Positions 17,772 to 26,296 of a DNA stretch of 64,000 nucleotides are shown one piece after another; the stretch's first letter is position 1; the number at the start of each line of letters is the position of its first letter. A program made the position numbers and the translations under genes. The DNA is taken from assembly GCA_965200825.1 (NCBI GenBank), contig OZ241385.1, forward strand, positions 2,480,001 through 2,544,000. The letters run 5' to 3'. This DNA comes from Bin80 sp026709335. Its GTDB lineage: Bacteria; Bacteroidota; Rhodothermia; Rhodothermales; Bin80. The notes under the pieces were generated by a model. The model was not told where the DNA came from. It ran no database searches and saw nothing but the letters and a program-made list of their open reading frames with translations.

Positions 17772-19376
17772 TTACTCTGACCCTACTATCCGAACTCGGC
17801 ATGCGTGTTGTCCTGCATGCGCCAATACACCGTCCGCTATATCACGCTGATCACTCATTCTCGGGATTTTAGCTTGACTATGAATATCCCCTTTACTCGC
17901 TCTCAGCCATGCAGTGAAGGTGCCGTTCGGTACGATGACGATTTCAGGGGGGCCGAATGCCTTGGCTTCTCTGCGGATATGATAATGTCGGTTGATGTTA
18001 CTAAGTTCAGAGTCCAGCGTCCGTATAAATGCTTCCCGATCATCGGGAAGACGGCTGAATTCAAGGAGCCATTCATGTGCCGGAACCATTGTACCGTTTG
18101 GGGGCATGGCTGAAACATGGTATTCCCGTACAAGGCTGTTAGTGGTTTTGCAGGCTGTGTCAATCGCTGCGCGAGCATCTTCACCAAAGACAGCTTCGCC
18201 ATATTTATCAATCATCTCGGATGTTCGCCCTGCAACGAGAATTTTGTGCGGAGATGTACTCGTAAACCGTACCACATCCCCCAACACATAGGACCAGAGT
18301 CCACTACAAGTAGTGAGAAGGGGGGCATATCGAACATTAGTCTCTACATTCGAAATCGTGAATCTTTCAGGGTTATCTGTTCCTAACTCTTCCAGTCGCA
18401 CAAACTCATAGAAGATTCCGTTATTCAGGTGCAGTTGCATAGCCGGGTCATCCAAGTTGGTCTGATAGGAGAAAAATCCCTCTGAGGCACCATATACTTC
18501 AAGAAAATGTATATCTGGCAATCCAATCTGTTCTTCAAGGATAGACCTGTACGAACTGAGTGCAACTCCACCGGAAATGTAAAGCTGAAGGTTGGGCCAA
18601 ACTTCGCCAACCGTCCGCACTGCGGTTCCGTTTACTTCGTTGAATCGATCTATCAATGTTCCAAAAAGGACGGGTGCCCATGTTGGCGCCATGGCGACCA
18701 ACCGGATATCCAGATTCAGTGTTTGATCTACAACAGAGTTCAACTTCAAATCCCAATCGGGCGTAAATGCAACTGAAGCTGGAACGGCCTGAAGTAAAGC
18801 AGAAAAAATTTTGGGGGCAAAAAGAGTCTGCAGCCCACTTACTTCGCCAATTAGAGTATCAGGGTGATCCGGGTCACTCTGAATTCGTCCAGGAAGGGTG
18901 AGATGCTTTCCTAAAAAGGTCTTGTAGATTCCTGTGTTGATCAGATAATTCAGTCCAACATTTAGTGAAAATTTGCGATTCAACTGCAACATTTCCGTGC
19001 TCAATGGAATAACTTTTCCTTTTGAAGCTGTTCCGCTTGAGATCGCAAAGTGCTTAATTTTTCCGGGCCATAATAAATTCTCTTCGCCTGCTCTTGTGCG
19101 GTCAACCAGGAATTTTATTTCATCATATGTATGAATTGGAACACGGGCTTGATAGGCACTGATGACGTCGGATTCTTGCGCAATCCGCGAAAACTCAAAC
19201 CTACGTCCCCACTCAGTGTTGGATGCGCGACGGAGCAGGCGTCGGAGTAGACGAGACTGTACTTTGGAAGGTATGCGTTTACGCATAAAGAAAGCTGGAC
19301 GCAACGGGCAACAGGGAGTTATTTCTGTACAGTACTCAAGGCGCTTTAGCACGCAATTTTTGGACGTAATGCGCAT
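17772..19376 (-). CDS. GH3-family acyl-adenylate amido synthetase-like protein
   Basis: 534 residues of the GH3 (auxin-responsive promoter) family in the ANL superfamily. Visible are HFAISSGTASKGKVIPLS (the ATP P-loop), LEVYGASEGFFSYQ (adenylate binding) and LGDVVRFTS, followed by a C-terminal lid. Plant GH3 enzymes join amino acids to acyl hormones; bacterial members are common in Bacteroidota but mostly uncharacterised. The first 136 bp lie in a 234-bp direct repeat created by the adjacent IS, so an identical 5' end exists again at 21406-21541. Its ATG is only 17 bp from the ancestral folP ATG on the other strand. Confidence 0.85.
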   Translation of the reverse strand: MRITSKNCVLKRLEYCTEITPCCPLRPAFFMRKRIPSKVQSRLLRRLLRRASNTEWGRRFEFSRIAQESDVISAYQARVPIHTYDEIKFLVDRTRAGEENLLWPGKIKHFAISSGTASKGKVIPLSTEMLQLNRKFSLNVGLNYLINTGIYKTFLGKHLTLPGRIQSDPDHPDTLIGEVSGLQTLFAPKIFSALLQAVPASVAFTPDWDLKLNSVVDQTLNLDIRLVAMAPTWAPVLFGTLIDRFNEVNGTAVRTVGEVWPNLQLYISGGVALSSYRSILEEQIGLPDIHFLEVYGASEGFFSYQTNLDDPAMQLHLNNGIFYEFVRLEELGTDNPERFTISNVETNVRYAPLLTTCSGLWSYVLGDVVRFTSTSPHKILVAGRTSEMIDKYGEAVFGEDARAAIDTACKTTNSLVREYHVSAMPPNGTMVPAHEWLLEFSRLPDDREAFIRTLDSELSNINRHYHIRREAKAFGPPEIVIVPNGTFTAWLRASKGDIHSQAKIPRMSDQRDIADGVLAHAGQHACRVRIVGSE

Positions 19377-19474
19377 TTAACCTTAAGACTATCATGCAGG
19401 ATCCCAACCCTCATGTCGATCAGTCCGCCGAAGATTCGTTTGCATGGTTAGCTTGTCGTGAGCACTGGCTTGAT
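19241..19474. repeat. Left copy of a 234-bp target duplication
   Basis: Identical base for base to 21406-21639, and directly repeated on either side of the IS. It carries the first 136 bp of the GH3 gene, the 17-bp divergent spacer and the first 81 bp of folP (from 19394). The folP start here is therefore a dead copy that runs into the IS. Confidence 0.95.
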
Positions 19475-21405
19475 CCTGACTTCGACGGTTCTCTTTCACA
19501 CAGAAGCTTCCAGGCAAGATTTCTGGGAAAACTGAACACTACCAAACTCCCTTATTCAGGGAGAAATGAAGAAAATCAGGACCGAGTAAAAACCAGATCA
19601 GAAGGTTTTTCCTTCTTTGAACAGTACGGTTTGACGCTGGATTTTCAGACCGATTGCCTGATAGAGGCGCGCGCCTGCATCGGTGACTTTGGACGGGAGC
19701 AGATACTGCGCCCAATTGCCCCGGTCACAGATCATGGACGTTTCCACCGCACCGAGTTCAGCTAAAATCTGCCCCTCACTCAGACGCTGCTTTGTGCCAT
19801 AGCGCGCATGATATCGGTGTCGCAAGATCCGCAGCAGTGCAAAGGCAGCAAAACAGATTGCAAGGTGAGCACGCACCCGGTGCTCCACCCAGTGAAAAAC
19901 GGGCCGAACCGCCATCGTATGCTTCATCACACGGAACCCCTCTTCAATCCGCCATAACTCCCCATAATGCTGATAGATCTTCTCCGGGGGCAGCTTCTCC
20001 AAACTCGTCCACACTCCATGCAACCCGTCAAACTTCTTGTCTTTTTCAATCGCAGCGTGATCCAGACGGACACCATCCTGCTTCACACTCAGAAAGCGAC
20101 CCGTACGCCCCGGACCCTTGACTCCCTGCTTCAATCGATGCTTGACCTTCTCAATGGCCTTCTCTCGCAAATGCTGATCCCGAGCTGCCTTCTTTGGACA
20201 AAACCGAAGAATCAGGCGCCGACCTCCAAGTTGATGTTCACAGACCTTCCGACCCGAAGACAACGTCTTCCAGGATTGCTCTCCGACAATGGTCTTGGTT
20301 TGCACCTTGCTTAACGACCGCAATCGCGCCGCCACCACATAATCACACTCCATACTCTTGAGCAACGCCAGATTCTCGCTACTCAACATCCCGGAATCCG
20401 CAATCACAATCATCTGATCTAGATCAAACGTGTTTCGGAGCCGCTTCATTGCAGGTTCAAGCGTCTTTACATCGGCGGTATTGCCTGGAAAGAGTTCATA
20501 GGTGACCGGCAGGCCTTCCTTCGTCTGAATCAATGCCAGAACCACCTGCACCTTTTGAGGCTTGCCATCTTTGCTGAATCCTTTTTTGCGAAGCGCATCG
20601 GAGGCCTCACTGGCAAAACTCAATGTCGTGACGTCAAAGAAGAGCACCTTCAATGTTCCGCCGAGTAGTCCAGTTGTCTCCTCCGAGACCAATTTCTTCA
20701 ACTGTGCAATTCTGTCTTCGGTGAGCGCATCCATCATCCGATACAGCTTCTCTACCGGAACGTCGACTCCTGCATCTTTGGACAGCCGGCGAGCATGTGC
20801 CAGCTTACTGTCCCCGGGCGCAGCCAGGCGGATCAAAACCGCTTGTTTGAATAGGCGGCGGGCCATCTTCTGATTCCCCGTAAATACCTCTGCAAACCCC
20901 ATCTGATCATACAGAGCTCCAAATACTTCATGAAAGCCCAAGCAGACCCGACGCATCTCTTCCAGATTCCGTGCATCCTGAATCACCAGTGCCCTGGAGG
21001 CCTGTTTTTTCCTGCGTGCAGCGACGAGTTCATCGACATACGATTCGGCAGGAAATAACGAAGGCTGCCGCTCTTGCTGAATCCGGGCGATCTCCAGATA
21101 TGCAATTTTAACGAGGCCGTCGACCACATCCGGTGGAACACTTCCCATGTGTCGAACAATGCGCAGGCGAGGCTGTCCCTGTTCATTGCGGTAGCTTTCC
21201 ACGATCTGGACGGAGATATTTTTGGTGGTTTTTCGTTTGAGTTCACGGACGAACATGATAGCGCGGATTTATGATGTATAAATCTACGGAATAAAAACGA
21301 GAAAACCAAAACTGAACACTACAAACGAGGCTCAAAAAAACCTGCGCTGGAAGGCACAGAAATGACGTTTTGAAACCCCAAAAAAGCAAAACCGTCAAAG
21401 TCAGG
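19475..21405 (-). mobile_element. Complete IS1634-type insertion sequence
   Basis: About 1931 bp. The ends read CCTGACTTCGACGGTT on the left and, on the opposite strand, CCTGACTTTGACGGTT on the right: an inverted repeat of 16 bp with one mismatch. AAAACTGAACACTAC occurs near both ends in direct orientation (19528 and 21308). One transposase gene fills the element. The exact 234-bp flanking direct repeat fits IS1634, which is known to make long, variable target duplications. It inserted between the start regions of GH3 and folP. Confidence 0.9.
19598..21256 (-). CDS. IS1634/IS4-type DDE transposase
   Basis: 552 residues. The catalytic aspartates are in KVLFFDVTTLSFAS and MIVIADSGMLSSEN, and the glutamate in LWRIEEGFRVMKHTMAVRPV, within the YREK-like C-terminal block followed by FHWVEHRVRAHLAICFAAFA. 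This is the IS1634 branch of the IS4 superfamily. The N-terminal 150 residues begin FVRELKRKT and include the family's short pre-catalytic domain. The gene is intact, so the element could still be mobile. The last codons (EGKTF-stop) are recognisable in the remnant at 6053-6200. Confidence 0.92.
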   Translation of the reverse strand: MFVRELKRKTTKNISVQIVESYRNEQGQPRLRIVRHMGSVPPDVVDGLVKIAYLEIARIQQERQPSLFPAESYVDELVAARRKKQASRALVIQDARNLEEMRRVCLGFHEVFGALYDQMGFAEVFTGNQKMARRLFKQAVLIRLAAPGDSKLAHARRLSKDAGVDVPVEKLYRMMDALTEDRIAQLKKLVSEETTGLLGGTLKVLFFDVTTLSFASEASDALRKKGFSKDGKPQKVQVVLALIQTKEGLPVTYELFPGNTADVKTLEPAMKRLRNTFDLDQMIVIADSGMLSSENLALLKSMECDYVVAARLRSLSKVQTKTIVGEQSWKTLSSGRKVCEHQLGGRRLILRFCPKKAARDQHLREKAIEKVKHRLKQGVKGPGRTGRFLSVKQDGVRLDHAAIEKDKKFDGLHGVWTSLEKLPPEKIYQHYGELWRIEEGFRVMKHTMAVRPVFHWVEHRVRAHLAICFAAFALLRILRHRYHARYGTKQRLSEGQILAELGAVETSMICDRGNWAQYLLPSKVTDAGARLYQAIGLKIQRQTVLFKEGKTF

Positions 21406-21639
21406 GTCGGAGTAGACGAGACTGTACTTTGGAAGGTATGCGTTTACGCATAAAGAAAGCTGGACGCAACGGGCAACAGGGAGTTATTTCTGTACAGTAC
21501 TCAAGGCGCTTTAGCACGCAATTTTTGGACGTAATGCGCATTTAACCTTAAGACTATCATGCAGGATCCCAACCCTCATGTCGATCAGTCCGCCGAAGAT
21601 TCGTTTGCATGGTTAGCTTGTCGTGAGCACTGGCTTGAT
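21406..21639. repeat. Right copy of the 234-bp target duplication
   Basis: Exact direct repeat of 19241-19474. It holds a dead copy of the GH3 5' end (21406-21541) and the true beginning of folP (ATG 21559), so folP keeps its original upstream 150 bp. Confidence 0.95.
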
Positions 21640-22479
21640 CTCTCTCGTGGTGCGGTCATTATGGGTATACTAAATGTCACACCAGATTCCTTCTATGATG
21701 GCGGAAGATACCTGAATACATCCGAAGCTCTCAAGCGTGCTGAAGCAATGCTCATTGAAGGCGCACGGATCATTGATGTCGGAGGTGCGTCATCGCGGCC
21801 GCGTGGAAGCATCTATGGTGAGGGTGCAGGCGCCGTCTCTTCGGAATGCGAAATAGACCGCGTTGTGCCGGTTATCAAAGCAATTCGGCGTTCATTTCCT
21901 GAGGCGATTGTTTCCGTGGACACATTCAGTCCGGTGGTTACGTCTTCTGTATTGGATGCAGGAGCGCATATGATCAATGATATCTCCGGTCTTCAAAATG
22001 GGGTTGCTTCAGCAGAGTATGCAGGCGAGGCCGGTGCCGCATATGTTCTTATGCATTCAATTCGCCAGCAGGGAGGCATTGTTCATGCCGCGGAGTACAG
22101 CAATGTCGTTACAGCGGTGTATACTTCGCTGAAGGAGTCGATAGAACGGGCTAGTGATGCAGGGATCCATAGCATTATTGTAGATCCCGGATTTGGATTC
22201 GGCAAGTTACCCAGTGATAACCTGCGTTTGGTCAATCATCTGGATTTGTTCGCGGAATTAGGATATCCTATATTGATAGGAATATCCCGGAAAAGTACGG
22301 TTGGCCAGGTTCTGAGCAAGGATTCTGTTCCGATCCCCGTTGAGGATCGACTATTTGGATCACTTGGTGTGACAGCGGTTGCAGTACTTCGGGGGGCTAA
22401 GATTATCCGAACTCACGATGTTCGTGGAACTCTTGAGATGATCCAAGGCATGGAAGCAGTATTGAACGTCCCTGCATGA
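21559..22479 (+). CDS. folP: Dihydropteroate synthase
   Basis: Condenses p-aminobenzoate with 6-hydroxymethyl-dihydropterin pyrophosphate in folate synthesis; cytosolic TIM barrel. 306 residues with MGILNVTPDSFYDGG, IDVGGASSRPRG (the flexible Ser/Arg loop), VSVDTF, HMINDISG, IIVDPGFGFGK and GISRKS, ending in IRTHDV. The N-terminal extension of about 32 residues before the barrel is a little long. It overlaps cdaA by 4 bp (ATGA). The IS insertion upstream left 153 bp of original 5' sequence, enough to retain a promoter. Confidence 0.95.
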   Translation: MQDPNPHVDQSAEDSFAWLACREHWLDLSRGAVIMGILNVTPDSFYDGGRYLNTSEALKRAEAMLIEGARIIDVGGASSRPRGSIYGEGAGAVSSECEIDRVVPVIKAIRRSFPEAIVSVDTFSPVVTSSVLDAGAHMINDISGLQNGVASAEYAGEAGAAYVLMHSIRQQGGIVHAAEYSNVVTAVYTSLKESIERASDAGIHSIIVDPGFGFGKLPSDNLRLVNHLDLFAELGYPILIGISRKSTVGQVLSKDSVPIPVEDRLFGSLGVTAVAVLRGAKIIRTHDVRGTLEMIQGMEAVLNVPA

Positions 22480-23249
22480 ACCTGTTTGACATCATTCCGG
22501 TGCGACTGATAGATCTTTTTGAGATCTTGCTGGTGGCTGTCGTCTTTTATCGTCTTTATATGACGATGCGAGGCACTCTTGCCGTTTCGTTGTTTGTCGG
22601 ATTACTGGGATTCCTGTTCATCCAGTTTTTGGTGCAGGTAACGGGCATGAAGGTTCTACAGTCAATGTTTTCGGCACTCAATGATATTTACGTATTGGCG
22701 GCAATCATTGTATTTCAGCCTGAGATTCGACGTATATTAATTCTTCTTGGCCAGACACCTTTGTTGCGGCGCATCCTCACCCCCGTTGCCAAGGCTGAAA
22801 TCGTTCCTGAAATCGTTGCTGCGGTCAGCAAAATATGTCAGCAGCAACAAGGGGCATTGATCGCTTTCAAGAGGGCCAGCGGACTTAGAAGTTATATAGA
22901 AACAGGAGAGACTCTGCAGGCAGCCATTAGTAGCAACCTTCTCGTTTCTGTTTTTAACCCGGTCAGCCCTCTGCATGATGGGGCTGTAATTATTGCAGAT
23001 AATCGGATTGAGGCTGTACGCTGTATATTACCTGTATCCCGTAGCAAGCGGCTGGGACAGCAGTTTGGGACACGGCATCGGGCAGCCGTAGGACTTACGG
23101 AGGAAACAGATGCGTTTGTGGTCGTGGTTTCAGAGGAAACAGGAAAAATTTCAGTTGCGGAACAAGGTGTCATGATTTCTGGACTTACAATAGAAGAGCT
23201 CGAAAGCCATCTCTCGGAAGCATTAACTGCAGGCATTCCCGGCAGATAG
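22476..23249 (+). CDS. cdaA: Diadenylate cyclase
   Basis: Makes cyclic di-AMP from two ATP, a messenger for potassium and osmotic control. 257 residues. Three membrane helices occupy the first 85 residues, followed by the DAC domain with LHDGAVIIADNRI (the DGA motif) and FGTRHRAAVGLTE (the RHR motif). This is the CdaA type. It is translationally coupled to folP, a pairing frequent in Bacteroidota. A phosphodiesterase for the messenger is not seen in this window. Confidence 0.93.
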   Translation: MNLFDIIPVRLIDLFEILLVAVVFYRLYMTMRGTLAVSLFVGLLGFLFIQFLVQVTGMKVLQSMFSALNDIYVLAAIIVFQPEIRRILILLGQTPLLRRILTPVAKAEIVPEIVAAVSKICQQQQGALIAFKRASGLRSYIETGETLQAAISSNLLVSVFNPVSPLHDGAVIIADNRIEAVRCILPVSRSKRLGQQFGTRHRAAVGLTEETDAFVVVVSEETGKISVAEQGVMISGLTIEELESHLSEALTAGIPGR

Positions 23250-23271
23250 GCTTGACAAACGAGAACTACAA

Positions 23272-23940
23272 ATGACCCAATTGACACGTTCAGACGGAGC
23301 ATATATTCGTAGGAGATCGCAATTGTTGGAAGAAATCAGAGATCGAGGGGTAGCGGATGAACGTGTTCTTTCCGCAATTGGACGAGTCCCCCGGGAATGC
23401 TTCGTGGATCAGGCCTTGCGGCATAGAGCCTATGAAGATCTTGCACTCCCTATAGGCCTGGGACAGACTATTTCTCAACCATCCACAGTTGCATTTCAGA
23501 CTATGTTGTTGGATACGCAGCCAGGAGATTCAATTTTGGAAATCGGAACTGGTAGTGGGTATCAAGCCGCGGTTCTATGTGAAATGGGAGTGCGTGTATA
23601 TTCCATTGAACGACATCGAAAATTACATGAGCGAGCAAAGTCAATCCTGAACGAACTGAATTATCGGGCATTATTGCGGACTGGCGATGGGACTTTGGGT
23701 TGGCCAAGCCTGGCTCCTTTTGATGGAGTTTTGGTGACAGCGGGTGCAATTGAAATTCCAAGGATTCTACTTAATCAACTCCGAGAGCCGGCAGATAAAA
23801 ATAGCCAAGGAGGCCGCCTGATCGTGCCTATCGGAGATCGGGAAAAACAGTATATGACCAAAGTGATTCGGACCGGGCCAGATTCCTACGATTCTGAGAA
23901 GTGTGGAAGGTTTCGGTTCGTTCCGCTTGTGAGCGGTTAG
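23272..23940 (+). CDS. pcm: Protein-L-isoaspartate O-methyltransferase
   Basis: Repairs isoaspartyl residues by SAM-dependent methylation. 222 residues. VPRECFVDQALRHRAYED and GLGQTISQPSTVAFQT form the substrate region, and ILEIGTGSGYQAAVL is motif I for SAM. The C-terminus ends FRFVPLVSG as in the family. It begins 22 bp after cdaA in the same operon. Its TAG stop interlocks with the TAA of the convergent gene (shared bases 23937-23940). Confidence 0.92.
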   Translation: MTQLTRSDGAYIRRRSQLLEEIRDRGVADERVLSAIGRVPRECFVDQALRHRAYEDLALPIGLGQTISQPSTVAFQTMLLDTQPGDSILEIGTGSGYQAAVLCEMGVRVYSIERHRKLHERAKSILNELNYRALLRTGDGTLGWPSLAPFDGVLVTAGAIEIPRILLNQLREPADKNSQGGRLIVPIGDREKQYMTKVIRTGPDSYDSEKCGRFRFVPLVSG

Positions 23941-25208
23941 ATAATCACAGTATGTTCGTCAGAGCTTTTGCTCTGAAAGGCCTTGACTAGTGCACGTCGG
24001 GCGTCATCTCGAAAACCCTCAGAGGTTCGGTGTTCTTCTGTCATGACCGCAACACCGATAAAAACTCCGCCGGTAAGCAAGCCAACATTCTGCTCGATCT
24101 CGTGCATGACAGATTTATGCCATATTTCTAAAGCATCTTTGTTGCTGTCTGTAAACACACCGTACACTAAATCACCAAATTTGATTACGCGACTTTCAGG
24201 GGCAGCACGTGTCAGGCAATCCGCGGTCCGTTGTTCAATATCTCCGATGGAATCTCCGTATACATTGAGAAGTTTCTCTATTCTCTTTGGTGCGACGAGT
24301 GCCAGTGCAAGTCCCCGTTTCTCAAGCCTGGCTGCCTCCATTTCGTCAGAAATAATCTCATGTCGTGGCCGATTGGGATCGACCTTGTAGAGCAGAAGAC
24401 TGAATGTTTGGCCGAAAGTGTCTAAGAGTTCTTTTGCGCGAGGATGAGAGAGTCCATTCTTTTCGATAGTATCTACGAATAAATAGTTCCCCGTATTTCC
24501 AATTGAGGCAATCCCTAAAGCAGTGATGCTGGCGGGTTTGCGGCTATATGTCAAGTGACTTGACTGTAAACCCTCGGAGCCTATATGGTGAATGCTCGAA
24601 GTAGCCGATTCTTCCAGAAGATTATACTTGAGCACGAAGGATTCTCCACGTGATCGAATCCAGTCCTGTCCAGCTGTTCCCAAAATCAGATACTCATATT
24701 TGTTCGTGCTAGGTTGGAGAATTCCAATTGCATGGGCATTAAGTGCCGTAAGAAATCCATTTAGAATGGGAAGCAATATATGTTTGTCAAGGGGGTCTCT
24801 GTATTTCGAAGGTGCAGGTGAAAGTTTTGGGTCAAGTGGCGAAGACTCCGTTACCAAGCTTAGCTGGAGGCTTTCTGGTTGAGTATCCGCCTGATTCAAG
24901 TGTTTATGATCAGGGGGTAATTCCTCGTTTTCCTCGTCTTCATTCGTAGATTGGGGGCGGATATCGAGAATTCCAAAATCTTCCAATGTTTCTTCCTCCA
25001 CCGGTTTGTTCGGGAGCTGTGCAGATTTCTTGCGTTTGCTTCCGGATTTCGTTGAAATTCCAGAGATCCACAGAATCAACGAAATTATAATCAATCCCCC
25101 CATCGGGATATACTTCCACCATTCAGTGGTAAGAGTAGTTTCAATTGTAAGCGTTATGGCCGCCGCAACAATGGCGAGAATGCTGAAGAGTATCCGCAAC
25201 ATAAGCAA
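23937..25208 (-). CDS. Membrane protein with GAF-like and degenerate GGDEF-like regions
   Basis: 423 residues, not firmly assigned. Two membrane helices lie in the first 55 residues, then an acidic low-complexity linker (about 60-130). A middle region of about 150 residues has GAF-like alternation, and the last 130 (from ARLEKRGLALALVAPKR through KFGDLVYGVFTDSNKDALEI) look like a cyclase-type fold in which the GGDEF loop is not present. That points to a non-catalytic signalling or sensing protein. It stands alone on the minus strand, tail to tail with pcm. Confidence 0.5.
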   Translation of the reverse strand: MLMLRILFSILAIVAAAITLTIETTLTTEWWKYIPMGGLIIISLILWISGISTKSGSKRKKSAQLPNKPVEEETLEDFGILDIRPQSTNEDEENEELPPDHKHLNQADTQPESLQLSLVTESSPLDPKLSPAPSKYRDPLDKHILLPILNGFLTALNAHAIGILQPSTNKYEYLILGTAGQDWIRSRGESFVLKYNLLEESATSSIHHIGSEGLQSSHLTYSRKPASITALGIASIGNTGNYLFVDTIEKNGLSHPRAKELLDTFGQTFSLLLYKVDPNRPRHEIISDEMEAARLEKRGLALALVAPKRIEKLLNVYGDSIGDIEQRTADCLTRAAPESRVIKFGDLVYGVFTDSNKDALEIWHKSVMHEIEQNVGLLTGGVFIGVAVMTEEHRTSEGFRDDARRALVKAFQSKSSDEHTVII

Positions 25209-25308
25209 TCAGGAGAATAACTATAAGTTATGATAAAATAGGGAATGTCAGGCACCCAGAACTTTTTGCAGTTTCTATTTTAAATTCGGTTTCGTTGGTC
25301 TTGTGAAA

Positions 25309-25698
25309 TTATCTGACATCCAAAGAATCAGGAAAATCATTTTTTTGGGGGTCCGGATTGACAAGCGGGCCAGTGAGAGGAAGATCGAAACTGGTTAAGA
25401 AGGGTGCAAGTGTAGAGAACCAGAATTCTTGCTGAAATTCGACCCAATCCTCAGTAAATGACTGATCTGCCTGCCTGTGCCCTTGTATATCCAGATAAAA
25501 ACTACGTGGCCAGTCAGGGAATCGCTCTTGTGCGTCCCTGAGGATATGAAATGCTGCCTGTGCTGCCTCCGAGAACTCCATATCTCTGGTGATGATCATA
25601 TAAATGGACACCGTATTGTCAAAATTCATCCATACTCCCGGGGATTCAGGTTTATTATATTCAGGAATAAAGAGGGGAGGAGATTTTGAAGCCTCCAT
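25309..25698 (-). CDS. Hypothetical protein
   Basis: 129 residues, not recognised. It has no signal or membrane segment. It contains an acidic, aromatic-rich pattern (ESPGVWMNFDNTVSIYMIIT, FPDWPRSFYLDIQGHR, WVEFQQEFWFSTLAPFLTSF) that looks like a folded globular protein. Codon use is like the neighbours. It lies between the GAF/GGDEF-like gene and 500 bp without genes. No function can be proposed. Confidence 0.55.
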   Translation of the reverse strand: MEASKSPPLFIPEYNKPESPGVWMNFDNTVSIYMIITRDMEFSEAAQAAFHILRDAQERFPDWPRSFYLDIQGHRQADQSFTEDWVEFQQEFWFSTLAPFLTSFDLPLTGPLVNPDPQKNDFPDSLDVR

Positions 25699-26203
25699 TC
25701 TGGTTGAAAACTTTAGGGAATGTGATAATCAGTTGGGAAACAGTTGTGCAATACAGATCGGTTGGAAGTGATGGTATTGCCGGGTACGCTCCAATCCGCG
25801 ATACGGACTTTGCACATTTGACAGGTTCAATGATGAGTTACACTTACATCTCGGTGTGAGTAATTCGAAAGTCTGCAAGGCAAGTCAAAATTAGAGTATG
25901 CGTTTACTAGTACAGCAGTGGGGCATTTTCTAATCAAACTGGTTCATGGGTAAATACGGTTGCTGCTGTGCCATTGAATTGGTTGTGACAGTTATTCCAT
26001 GGCGGAATATCTGTCCATTGGGGTGGGCAGTGTTATTTTTGTCCGTTCAGGACACACAAGGCTTTGGTCCTGCATTTGATTTCTTAGAGAACACTAACTG
26101 CTGTACTGCTTTGTATGTTTTGAGTATCCAGGCAGAGAAGATACAGATCTTGGCCAACTTCAGATACCAGGAAATTCCGTTGCGGAGCGGAATGATGAAA
26201 AAA
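25699..26203. other. Gene-free region downstream of the tRNA pair
   Basis: About 505 bp with no supported gene. A small hairpin, ATTCCG (26174-26179) with CGGAAT (26188-26193), lies about 10 bp past the tRNA-Leu 3' end, and a T6 run follows the encoded CCA directly. These may end tRNA transcription. Nothing else recognisable. Confidence 0.5.
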
Positions 26204-26290
26204 TGGTGCCCGGGACTGGAATCGAACCAGCACGCCCGTAAGGGCACTGCCCCCTCAAGACAGCGCGTCTACCTGTTCCGCCACCCGGGC
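26204..26290 (-). tRNA. tRNA-Leu (anticodon GAG)
   Basis: 87 bases with the 3' CCA encoded. The acceptor stem is GCCCGGG/CCCGGGC and the D-arm starts TGGCGGAACAGGTAGACGC. The anticodon loop TTGAGGG reads GAG. A long variable arm and GGTTCGATTCC T-loop are typical of a class II leucine tRNA. It lies 6 bp downstream of the tRNA-Lys on the same strand, so they are probably co-transcribed. A run of six T follows the CCA. Confidence 0.93.
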
Positions 26291-26296
26291 TGAGTG

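Noticed and set aside
19394..19765. Open frame beginning like folP
   Set aside because: It is the duplicated folP start in the left 234-bp repeat running into IS sequence; not a gene.
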